DNA of 5,824 bases. Source: Clostridia bacterium. Lineage in GTDB: Bacteria > Bacillota > Clostridia > SK-Y3 > JACMMQ01. The notes beneath the pieces were generated by a model that ran no database searches, had not been told where the DNA came from, and saw only the letters and a program-made list of their open reading frames with translations. The stretch is taken from NCBI GenBank assembly GCA_014378955.1, contig JACMMQ010000246.1, positions 1 to 5,824 on the forward strand. Direction: 5' to 3'. This document shows, in pieces, positions 1 to 5,824 of this stretch; the stretch's first letter is position 1, and the number at the start of each line of letters is the position of its first letter. A program made the position numbers and the translations under genes.

Positions 1-484
1 AAATGACCAAACCGCCAATAAAGCCAATGATGCCAAGCATGGTCATAAATCCTTTAAACGTTTCTAATATTTTTGTGTTGCGTGACAAGGCATTTGCCAA
101 AAATATAATCATTGTAATTTTTGCAACCTCTGAAGGTTGAATGGTCATAGACCCATAGCCTAACCATCGCTGTGCACCGTTAATTTTCACACCTACTATC
201 AATACGGCAATCAATAAAATCACCGTGCCTATAAATGCAGGGAAGGTATATTTTTGAAGCTTATGATAATCCATTTTAGAGAAAAGGAACATTGCTACTA
301 TGCCTATGATTGCCCATACAAGCTGTCTTTTGATAACATATAAGCTATCATTGTATTTATTGAGTGAATCGGCGGTGCTCGCACTAAAAACCATGATAAG
401 ACCAAAAGCAAGCAGCACTAAAACGATGATGAGAAAGCTAAAATCCATCGGCTTATTCACCTTTTGCCTTTTTTGTTTTTTCAT
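1..484 (-). CDS. ftsW: SEDS-family glycosyltransferase FtsW/SpoVE, N-terminal part (cut by left window edge)
   Basis: I translated this by hand because the frame is open at the left edge; 161 codons are present and the C-terminal half or more lies outside. SEDS proteins of this type polymerise lipid II into glycan strands in the cytoplasmic membrane, together with a class B PBP. What is seen: a Lys/Arg-rich cytoplasmic start (residues 1-12), a first membrane helix at about 15-36 ending in the family signature GLIMVFSAS (28-36), further hydrophobic segments at about 53-68, 82-99 and 122-133, and the conserved loop NGAQRWL...IQPSEVAK (102-122). The catalytic Asp of the large extracellular loop is beyond the window. 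The ATG at 484 is chosen because AGGAGG lies 8 bases upstream; Met13 is an alternative without such a site. The gene follows mraY after 15 bases, where murD usually stands. Vegetative FtsW and sporulation SpoVE cannot be separated from this fragment; the family call is firm, the symbol less so. Confidence 0.93.
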   Translation of the reverse strand, partial: MKKQKRQKVNKPMDFSFLIIVLVLLAFGLIMVFSASTADSLNKYNDSLYVIKRQLVWAIIGIVAMFLFSKMDYHKLQKYTFPAFIGTVILLIAVLIVGVKINGAQRWLGYGSMTIQPSEVAKITMIIFLANALSRNTKILETFKGFMTMLGIIGFIGGLVI

Positions 485-492
485 TGCGTCCG

Positions 493-498
493 CCTCCT
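493..498 (-). promoter_or_regulatory. Shine-Dalgarno site of ftsW
   Basis: A perfect AGGAGG on the minus strand ends 8 bases before the ATG at 484 and begins just after the mraY stop codon (TAA at 502-500). It decides the ftsW start in favour of Met1 over the in-frame Met13, and indicates independent initiation right after mraY termination. Confidence 0.85.
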
Positions 499-499
499 G

Positions 500-1468
500 T
501 TATATCTTGCCGAAATAGGCAACAATCGCCAATAGTGCCGTGATGCCCGTAAATACCCAAACAATTTTTGTTTCATTCCAACCACACATTTCAAAATGAT
601 GATGCAGTGGACTCATTTTAAAAATACGTTTACCTGTTGTCTTAAAGGAAATCACCTGCAAAATAACCGAAAGGGTTTCTGCCATAAATATACCGCCCAC
701 AATAATAAGGTAAAGGGGCATATCGAGTAAAATAGCCACGGCAGACAATGCGCCACCCAAATACAGAGAGCCTGTGTCACCCATAAATATTTTAGCAGGA
801 TGCTTGTTAAATATTAAAAACCCTATGCATCCACCTACAAGCGCGGCACTAAACACCGTTGCTGCAAACCCCACTGGGGATTCTCCGCCCTTGCATGCGA
901 CAATTGCAAAGAAAATGGCAACGACCGTGGTCACTGATGTGGCTAGACCATCTAAGCCATCGGTTAAATTAACGCTATTGACTGTACCAATCATCACAAA
1001 AACCAATAAAGGCAGATAAAGCATTGTAGGCATCGCCCATGTGTCCGTTATAAATGGCAATGAAAGCTGACCGCTGATCATGCCAAATTGGTATACAAAC
1101 GCACAAAAAATCGCCGCTACGATGAGCTGTGAAATAAACTTTTGCCGTGCTGTTAATCCCAAATTACGCTTGAGCACCACCTTGATGAAGTCATCTATAA
1201 ATCCAATGCCACCAAAGCCTAGCGCACCTAATACCAAGGCAACCGTATAGCGATTGACCCCCATCAATAACACCGAAATGGTAACCGAAATGATAAACAT
1301 CACACCGCCCATGGTTGGCGTGCCTGTCTTTTTTATATGCCAGGATGGGCCTTCCTCACGTATACTCTGCCCAAATTTTAGCTTTTTTAAATACGGAATT
1401 ATAAATGGGCCTTGAATGGCTGTGATTATAAACGCCAATGCCATTGCTTGAAACATAGAACTTATCAT
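500..1468 (-). CDS. mraY: Phospho-N-acetylmuramoyl-pentapeptide-transferase MraY
   Basis: MraY is an integral membrane enzyme that transfers phospho-MurNAc-pentapeptide from UDP to undecaprenyl phosphate, forming lipid I. The protein has 322 residues, close to the roughly 320-360 usual for the family, with about ten hydrophobic segments. Family motifs in order: KKTGTPTMGG (46-55), the Asp pair in IDDFIK (91-96), NSVNLTDGLDGLA (164-176), NKHPAKIFMGDTGSL (221-235, with Asp231 at the catalytic-site position) and the His motif SPLHHHFE (286-293). The start is taken at the ATG at 1468. An in-frame TTG at 1501 would add 11 residues and overlap murF, but GAGGTGAT sits 7 bases before the ATG and the N-terminus then has normal MraY form. 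It lies 19 bases after murF and 15 before ftsW, so it is co-directional and probably co-transcribed. All active-site motifs appear intact; nothing suggests the related WecA or TagO enzymes. Confidence 0.98.
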   Translation of the reverse strand: MISSMFQAMALAFIITAIQGPFIIPYLKKLKFGQSIREEGPSWHIKKTGTPTMGGVMFIISVTISVLLMGVNRYTVALVLGALGFGGIGFIDDFIKVVLKRNLGLTARQKFISQLIVAAIFCAFVYQFGMISGQLSLPFITDTWAMPTMLYLPLLVFVMIGTVNSVNLTDGLDGLATSVTTVVAIFFAIVACKGGESPVGFAATVFSAALVGGCIGFLIFNKHPAKIFMGDTGSLYLGGALSAVAILLDMPLYLIIVGGIFMAETLSVILQVISFKTTGKRIFKMSPLHHHFEMCGWNETKIVWVFTGITALLAIVAYFGKI

Positions 1469-1471
1469 GCA

Positions 1472-1479
1472 ATCACCTC
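1472..1479 (-). promoter_or_regulatory. Shine-Dalgarno site of mraY
   Basis: GAGGTGAT on the minus strand is fully complementary to the 3' end of typical 16S rRNA. Its GAGG core lies 7 bases before the ATG at 1468. It supports this ATG over the upstream in-frame TTG at 1501, which lies inside the end of murF. Confidence 0.82.
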
Positions 1480-1487
1480 GTTCCTCT

Positions 1488-2858
1488 TTAGTTAGTTTCA
1501 AACGCCTTGATAAACGCTTCCATTTGCATGCTTCTAGACGCCTTTACTAGCACGGCATCTCCTGTAATGACCACTGATTTCGCAAATGCTATGGCTTGCG
1601 CTTTGTCTGAAAAATAATGCGCCTGCTCTGGCTTCAAGCCATTTTTTATGGCGGATTGTGTCATAAATTGCGCATCCCAGCCCGTTGCAATCAATAAATC
1701 TACACCCTTGCGTGCGACTACCTCGCCTACCTCTTGATGCGCTTTTTGAGAAAAGCCACCCATTTCGAGCATGTCTCCCAAAATAGCCACCTTGCGTACG
1801 CCTTGCATATCGCCGAGCACGCCCAGCGCCGCACGCATGGAAGCGATGCTTGCATTGTAGCAATCATCTATGAACTTGATGCCGTTGACCTCATAGATTT
1901 GCATCCGCATTTTTTCAGGGATATATTGGGTTAAGCCTTCAATAATTTTAGTCATTTCAATATTTACACAAACACCCACCGCAATCGCTGCCAATGCGTT
2001 GTACACATTGTGCTCGCCTGGCTGTCCGATTTTCACTAAATATGCTTTCCCCTGCCAAGTCACCTCAAAGGTGGTGCCATTTTCCCCTTCATATCGAATA
2101 TTTTCAGCACGAATGTCGGCAACATGGTTATAAATACCATAATATACCGTTTTACATGGCAATCGTCCTCTTTGACCGTAAAGCATGAGGTCATCTGCGT
2201 TTAAAATGGCAATGTTATCCGCTTGAAAATCTGTAAACAACTCTAATTTTGCCTTCAATATATTTTGCTGAGACCCTAGTTTTTCAATGTGTGACATGCC
2301 AATATTGGTAATCACGCCAATGGAGGGCTGTGCTATTTTCGCCATGCGTTCTATTTCACCCATGCCACTCATGCCCATTTCAACCACTGCCATTTCGTGG
2401 GTGGGCTCTAGCTTCAAAAGTGTCAACGGCATGCCTATTTCATTGTTAAAATTGCCTTGTGTTTTAAGCGTGTTAAATTTCTCTGCAAGCACTGCTGCAA
2501 TCATTTCTTTTGTCGTGGTTTTGCCCACGCTCCCCGTAATCGCTACGATTGGGGTCGCAAGCTTAGCGTGATAGCTACGTGCAATATCGCCCAATGCCTT
2601 GGTGGTATCTCGCACGAGAATGGCTACACCGTTTGCATATGCTGGTATTTCTCTATCTGTTACACATCCCACAGCACCTTGTTCAAAGCACTGCGTAATA
2701 TAATCATGCCCATCAAATCGTACCCCACACAGCGGTACGAAAAACATGCCCTTTTCAATTTTTCGGCTGTCCGTACAAATCGCAGAAATCTCACCATTGA
2801 GATTCCCAAACAGGAGCTTGCCGCCTGTTGCCTCTAAAATTTCCTTGATTGTTATCAC
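1488..2858 (-). CDS. murF: UDP-N-acetylmuramoyl-tripeptide--D-alanyl-D-alanine ligase MurF
   Basis: This cytoplasmic ATP-dependent ligase adds D-Ala-D-Ala to UDP-MurNAc-tripeptide, the last soluble step before MraY. The protein has 456 residues, normal for MurF. Seen in order: an N-terminal UDP-substrate-binding domain with TDSRKIEKGMFFVPL (29-43) and DGHDYI (49-54); the central ATPase domain with P-loop ITGSVGKTTTK (107-117, Lys113), the MurF-type NNEIGMPLTLL (138-148), VVEMGMSGMGEI (158-169) and TNIGMSHIEKLGS (184-196); and a C-terminal domain with DDCYNAS (331-337), ILGDMLEMG (359-367) and VKASRSMQME (438-447). The GTG at 2858 is preferred over the GTG at 2870: it gives the usual N-terminus MITIKEILEATGGKLL and has AAGGGGTGG 8 bases upstream. 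The longer start would add four residues and overlap that site. The usual DDSYNANP loop is slightly altered, but catalytic motifs look intact. It starts 15 bases after murE and ends 19 before mraY. Confidence 0.97.
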   Translation of the reverse strand: MITIKEILEATGGKLLFGNLNGEISAICTDSRKIEKGMFFVPLCGVRFDGHDYITQCFEQGAVGCVTDREIPAYANGVAILVRDTTKALGDIARSYHAKLATPIVAITGSVGKTTTKEMIAAVLAEKFNTLKTQGNFNNEIGMPLTLLKLEPTHEMAVVEMGMSGMGEIERMAKIAQPSIGVITNIGMSHIEKLGSQQNILKAKLELFTDFQADNIAILNADDLMLYGQRGRLPCKTVYYGIYNHVADIRAENIRYEGENGTTFEVTWQGKAYLVKIGQPGEHNVYNALAAIAVGVCVNIEMTKIIEGLTQYIPEKMRMQIYEVNGIKFIDDCYNASIASMRAALGVLGDMQGVRKVAILGDMLEMGGFSQKAHQEVGEVVARKGVDLLIATGWDAQFMTQSAIKNGLKPEQAHYFSDKAQAIAFAKSVVITGDAVLVKASRSMQMEAFIKAFETN

Positions 2859-2866
2859 TATCGCTG

Positions 2867-2875
2867 CCACCCCTT
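2867..2875 (-). promoter_or_regulatory. Shine-Dalgarno site of murF, overlapping the murE stop
   Basis: AAGGGGTGG on the minus strand ends 8 bases before the GTG at 2858. Its two leading A residues are also the last two bases of the murE TAA stop (2876-2874). A ribosome ending murE would uncover or sit on this site, which suggests translational coupling of murE to murF. The match to AAGGAGGTG is good but imperfect, so the exact murF start remains slightly uncertain. Confidence 0.65.
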
Positions 2876-4334
2876 AAATGCTCTCGTTTAATAATTGTTG
2901 TACAATCTCCGCCTCATCAAAGTGAATGGTATGACTGGCAAATTGCTGGTAGGTTTCGTGTCCCTTGCCTGCTAATACCACGACATCCCCTGCTTGCGCA
3001 TGCAAAAGCGCAAATCTAATTGCCTCTTGCCTATTTTCAATCACCGTGTACGCACAGCTTGTGGGCTTTAACCCTTCCTCAATTTGCGCTATGATTGCCA
3101 TTGGTTGCTCGGTGCGTGGATTGTCAGAGGTAATGATGCAAAAATGTGATAAATCCCCTGCAATCTTGCCCATAAGCGGTCGCTTGGTTTTGTCACGGTC
3201 ACCGCCACAGCCAAAAAGTGTGACCACCCGACCTTTTGCAAAGCCCCTAACCGTTTTCAATATATTTTCTAAGCCATCTGGTGTGTGCGCATAGTCAATC
3301 ATGACAGAAAAATCTCGCCCTGTCGGGATGACCTGCGCCCTGCCAGGCACGCCGTTTGCATTTGCCAAGCCTTGTCTTATAAGCTTTGCTGGTATGTGCA
3401 TTGCACAACAAGCTGCAATGACGCCGAGCGCATTATACACCGAAAAAAGACCCGGAATATTCAATGTAAATGTCCCACATGTTGCTAAATCGTGATATTT
3501 TTCACTAATAAGCTCAAACGATACGCCCTTTTCGTTCACAATGACATTGCTTGCTTGTATCGTTGCAGGGCTATGAATCGCATATGAAATGTTCTCACAG
3601 CTTGCCTGCTCGAATATTTTAGCGCCTGCTGGGTCGTCAATATTGATTGCCCCTATTTTTACCATATCGAATAATTTTGCTTTGGCTTGTAAGTAATTTG
3701 CCATGTCCCCATGAAAATCCAAATGGTCTTGTGTTAAGTTGGTAAAAATCCCCACATCAAAGTCACATCCAGCCACACGGTTGAGTGCCAAGGAGTGTGA
3801 GGACACCTCCATGACCACATCATCCACTTCAGCTAGTGCCATTTCAGTGAACAGTTTAGACAGCTCTAGCGATTCAGGCGTTGTGCGTTCTGTTGGCAAG
3901 ATGTGCTCACCTATCATATTTTGATTAGTGCCGATTAATCCTACTTTATGCCCAAGCGTGTTTAAAATATGCTTTAATAGATAGGTTGTTGTGGTCTTGC
4001 CGTTGGTGCCTGTGACTGCAATCAATCGAAACTTTTTAGAGGGGCTGTCATAAAATGTATCCGCCATTAGCGCAAGTGCATAGCGTGTATCTGCGACTTG
4101 TACTGTTGGGTTGGCTGGTGACACAACGGGCTTAGAAACAACCAATGCAACTGCGCCAGCCTTTAAAGCTTGCTCTATATAACTATGGCCATCGGTTTTA
4201 AACCCATCAATGCAAACAAATACGTCCCCTGGTTGCACGGCACGTGAATCATACGCAATGCCTGAAGCTTCAATGTCTAAATCCCCATATGTGCAAATGC
4301 TTGTAATCCCACTAAGCAGTGCTGATAGCTTCAT
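2874..4334 (-). CDS. murE: UDP-N-acetylmuramoyl-L-alanyl-D-glutamate--2,6-diaminopimelate ligase MurE
   Basis: This cytoplasmic ATP-dependent ligase adds the third stem-peptide residue to UDP-MurNAc-L-Ala-D-Glu. The protein has 486 residues, normal for MurE. Seen in order: an N-terminal UDP-binding domain with YDSRAVQPGDVFV (28-40) and DGHSYIEQALKAGA (48-61); the central ATPase domain with P-loop VTGTNGKTTTTYLL (107-120, Lys113), TTPESLEL (151-158), VMEVSSHSLALNRV (174-187), TNLTQDHLDFHG (198-209) and Lys218 in YLQAK at the position that is carbamylated in Mur ligases; and a C-terminal domain with MIDYAHTPDGLE (345-356), GCGGDRDKTKRP (375-386), DNPRTE (404-409) and LAGKGHETYQ (454-463). DNPR is the known meso-diaminopimelate selectivity motif, whereas lysine-adding enzymes differ there. 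The ATG at 4334 is chosen because it has a strong purine-rich site; an in-frame GTG at 4364 overlapping the pbp stop lacks a well-placed one. It follows the PBP gene by 29 bases. Confidence 0.98.
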   Translation of the reverse strand: MKLSALLSGITSICTYGDLDIEASGIAYDSRAVQPGDVFVCIDGFKTDGHSYIEQALKAGAVALVVSKPVVSPANPTVQVADTRYALALMADTFYDSPSKKFRLIAVTGTNGKTTTTYLLKHILNTLGHKVGLIGTNQNMIGEHILPTERTTPESLELSKLFTEMALAEVDDVVMEVSSHSLALNRVAGCDFDVGIFTNLTQDHLDFHGDMANYLQAKAKLFDMVKIGAINIDDPAGAKIFEQASCENISYAIHSPATIQASNVIVNEKGVSFELISEKYHDLATCGTFTLNIPGLFSVYNALGVIAACCAMHIPAKLIRQGLANANGVPGRAQVIPTGRDFSVMIDYAHTPDGLENILKTVRGFAKGRVVTLFGCGGDRDKTKRPLMGKIAGDLSHFCIITSDNPRTEQPMAIIAQIEEGLKPTSCAYTVIENRQEAIRFALLHAQAGDVVVLAGKGHETYQQFASHTIHFDEAEIVQQLLNESI

Positions 4335-4339
4335 AACTT

Positions 4340-4348
4340 CCCCCCTTT
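4340..4348 (-). promoter_or_regulatory. Shine-Dalgarno site of murE
   Basis: AAAGGGGGG on the minus strand lies in the 29-base gap after the PBP gene and ends 5 bases before the ATG at 4334, with its AAAGG part at a normal distance. It decides the start against the GTG at 4364, whose first base is shared with the TAG stop of the preceding gene. The run of six G residues is somewhat unusual for a ribosome binding site. Confidence 0.75.
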
Positions 4349-4363
4349 CTTTTTGAATGTGCA

Positions 4364-5824
4364 CTATTCTACGCCAACCTCTTGCGATTGCGCTCTAAAA
4401 TCAACTGCGACGATTGAACCAACCACCACCGTACTCCCTGCTGGTGGGTCTTGCTTCGTGACCTGTCCTGCACCACTCACACGAATGTTTAGCCCAATAG
4501 CGTTCAAAGCCTTTGTTGCATCTAGCACCGATTTTCCCGTTAGGTTTGGTATGGTCACATTTGCTTTCGCTTGTGCCGCCTCCGTATATAAAAGAACCTG
4601 TGATTTTTCAAGAATTTTCACGCCAGCTTTTGGTGTCTGTTCCAAAACAGTTTTGCCATTTCCAATAATTTTAGCCGTTAATTTTGCTTCTGTCATGCGG
4701 CTCTTTGCTTCACTCACGTCTGCCCCAACCGCTTGTGGTACGCCTACCTCTAATTTTGAAAGCTCGCTATCGTTGTACTGTGGTTCAACCTCTAAATAAC
4801 GCAAGACATCGTCCATGATTTTGCCAACCACTGGTGCTGCTATGATACCCCCATAATAATCCTTGCCCTTTGGTTCATCAAGCACCAAAATCACGACAAC
4901 CCTTGGGTCATTACAAGGTGCCATCCCTACAAATGAAGCGATATAATTATTTTGTCCACGTGGTAATTTTTCTGATGTGCCCGTTTTGCCACCTACACGG
5001 AAGCCACTGATAAACGCATTTTGCGCTGTACCCTCAGACACGACTGATTCTAAAACTGGTTTTAGAATATCGCATGTTTGTTGTGAAATAACCTGTCTTA
5101 CCATTTCAGGCTCAACGTTCTTAATGGTATTACCTTCAACATCAACAATTTGCTTGACCAAATGTGGCTTTAGCAATTTACCACCGTTTGCCACTGCTGA
5201 TGCAGCCGCAATCATCTGAAGTGGTGTCACTTGAAAGCCTTGCCCAAACGATGCGGTTGCTACTTCTAATTCATGCATATTTTTCTTTTGATGAAAAATT
5301 CCTTGTGTTTCACCATCAAAATCAATGCCTGTTCTTTCAAGAAAACCAAAGCCTTTTACGTAATTATAAAAAATATCCGCACCAGCACGCAAACCAATAT
5401 CAATAAAAACTGGATTGCATGAGTTTTGCACCCCTTGCTTAAAGGTTTGCAAGCCATGCGGTCGGTAATAGCGCCAACATTTGATCGCACGTCCTGCCAC
5501 TGTATACGCACCAGCACAATTAAAGGTGGTTTCAGGGGTAATCATGTTTTCTTCAAGGCCCATTGCCGAGGTGATGATTTTAAAGGTAGACCCCGGCTCA
5601 TAGCTATCCACGATCGCCTTGTTACGCCACATTTTGCTAACTTCCTGCCCGATACGTTCCTTTTTAGTGGTTGAATCGAGCTTATCTACTTCTGCTTGCA
5701 CCTCCGGCTTTAAGGTGAATGGTGCGTTCAAATCAAAATCTGGTTTGACCGCCATTGCAAGTATTTCACCAGTTTTAGGATCCATGACGATAGCGGCGCC
5801 GCCTTTTTCAACCTTGTTATCCAA
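4364..5824 (-). CDS. spoVD: Class B penicillin-binding protein with PASTA domains, SpoVD-type transpeptidase (N-terminus cut by right window edge)
   Basis: This is a DD-transpeptidase that crosslinks stem peptides outside the cytoplasmic membrane, normally paired with an FtsW/SpoVE-type partner. The window holds 486 codons. The first, a TTG at 5824, is read as an internal Leu; the membrane anchor and most of the dimerisation domain are missing. Seen (numbered from the window edge): GGAAIVMDPKTGEILAMA (8-25), which opens the transpeptidase domain; SXXK as STFK (79-82, Ser79 nucleophile); SXN as SCN (135-137); and KTGT (280-283). Two PASTA repeats follow at about 358-416 and 422-477, then a short acidic tail and a TAG stop. 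PASTA domains in related proteins are linked to binding of wall fragments or protein stability. Cys116 (KCWRY) and Cys136 (NSCNP) match the spacing of the redox-active pair described in Bacillus subtilis SpoVD, which favours SpoVD over PBP2B. The double PASTA makes a vegetative FtsI-like role possible too. The enzyme class is certain, the symbol only probable. Confidence 0.93.
   Translation of the reverse strand: MDNKVEKGGAAIVMDPKTGEILAMAVKPDFDLNAPFTLKPEVQAEVDKLDSTTKKERIGQEVSKMWRNKAIVDSYEPGSTFKIITSAMGLEENMITPETTFNCAGAYTVAGRAIKCWRYYRPHGLQTFKQGVQNSCNPVFIDIGLRAGADIFYNYVKGFGFLERTGIDFDGETQGIFHQKKNMHELEVATASFGQGFQVTPLQMIAAASAVANGGKLLKPHLVKQIVDVEGNTIKNVEPEMVRQVISQQTCDILKPVLESVVSEGTAQNAFISGFRVGGKTGTSEKLPRGQNNYIASFVGMAPCNDPRVVVILVLDEPKGKDYYGGIIAAPVVGKIMDDVLRYLEVEPQYNDSELSKLEVGVPQAVGADVSEAKSRMTEAKLTAKIIGNGKTVLEQTPKAGVKILEKSQVLLYTEAAQAKANVTIPNLTGKSVLDATKALNAIGLNIRVSGAGQVTKQDPPAGSTVVVGSIVAVDFRAQSQEVGVE

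Noticed and set aside
300..518. Plus-strand open frame of 72 codons opposite the start of ftsW
   Set aside because: It is antisense to the FtsW first helices. Its apparent hydrophobicity follows from reverse reading of membrane-protein codons.
1469..1501. Upstream TTG start for mraY, extending it 11 residues
   Set aside because: The extension overlaps the murF end and covers the mraY Shine-Dalgarno site. The ATG at 1468 gives a normal MraY N-terminus.
1534..1863. Minus-strand open frame of 109 codons inside murF in another frame
   Set aside because: It overlaps the conserved MurF C-terminal domain, and its Arg/Gly/Ala-rich product resembles a shifted reading of that gene. No motif or ribosome site supports it.
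2457..2837. Plus-strand open frame of 126 codons opposite the murF N-terminal half
   Set aside because: It is antisense to a highly conserved MurF region containing the P-loop. Its Cys/His-rich translation looks like reverse reading of codon bias rather than a protein.
4340..4345. Six-G run as a possible phase-variable tract controlling murE
   Set aside because: Six bases is short for slipped-strand variation, and essential cell wall genes are unlikely to be phase variable. It is better explained as part of the ribosome binding site.
4335..4364. Upstream GTG start for murE overlapping the PBP stop as TAGTG
   Set aside because: The overlap looks like translational coupling, but the nearest AGAGG is about 13 bases away. 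The internal AAAGGGGGG site and MKLSALL N-terminus favour the ATG at 4334.
4353..4799. Plus-strand open frame of 148 codons opposite the PBP C-terminus
   Set aside because: It is fully antisense to the PASTA-coding region and has no recognisable domain. The minus-strand frame is clearly the real gene, so this is a shadow frame.
1..5824. Search for a hidden novel system, RNA gene, mobile element, CRISPR, terminator or internal promoter
   Set aside because: The window is almost wholly filled by five collinear, well-known peptidoglycan genes with gaps of 15 to 29 bases. No inverted repeat followed by a T-run, no repeated unit and no foreign-looking insert was seen by eye.

Overview
This window is a stretch of a division and cell wall (dcw) cluster, read entirely from the minus strand. 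It contains three complete genes and two genes cut by the window edges. In transcription order (right to left) they are: a class B penicillin-binding protein of SpoVD type (N-terminus missing), murE, murF, mraY, and the start of an FtsW/SpoVE-type SEDS protein. The spacers are 29, 15, 19 and 15 bases. Each of the four internal starts has its own Shine-Dalgarno sequence. No promoter or terminator is visible between genes, so this looks like one polycistronic unit with translation stepping from gene to gene.

The sequence suggests a Gram-positive-type bacterium of the Bacillota, most likely class Clostridia. Base composition by eye is moderately AT-rich (not computed), and the Shine-Dalgarno sites are strong (AGGAGG, GAGGTGAT). 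The PBP carries C-terminal PASTA domains and a pair of cysteines near the active site that recalls SpoVD. The order pbp-murE-murF-mraY, with murF inside the cluster, also fits Clostridia better than Bacillus. MurE carries the DNPR motif, which predicts meso-diaminopimelate in the peptidoglycan. Genus and species cannot be fixed from this sequence.

The genes cover consecutive steps of one pathway. MurE adds the third amino acid to UDP-MurNAc-dipeptide, and MurF adds D-Ala-D-Ala to complete the UDP-MurNAc-pentapeptide. MraY transfers phospho-MurNAc-pentapeptide to undecaprenyl phosphate, giving lipid I. The FtsW/SpoVE protein polymerises lipid II glycans, and its usual partner, the class B PBP, crosslinks the stem peptides.

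No undescribed system was found. The points worth a second look are modest: murD is absent between mraY and ftsW, the PBP combines a SpoVD-like cysteine pair with two PASTA domains, and MurF departs slightly from its usual motifs. There is no gene-free stretch longer than 29 bases, and no RNA gene, mobile element, repeat array or CRISPR was seen.
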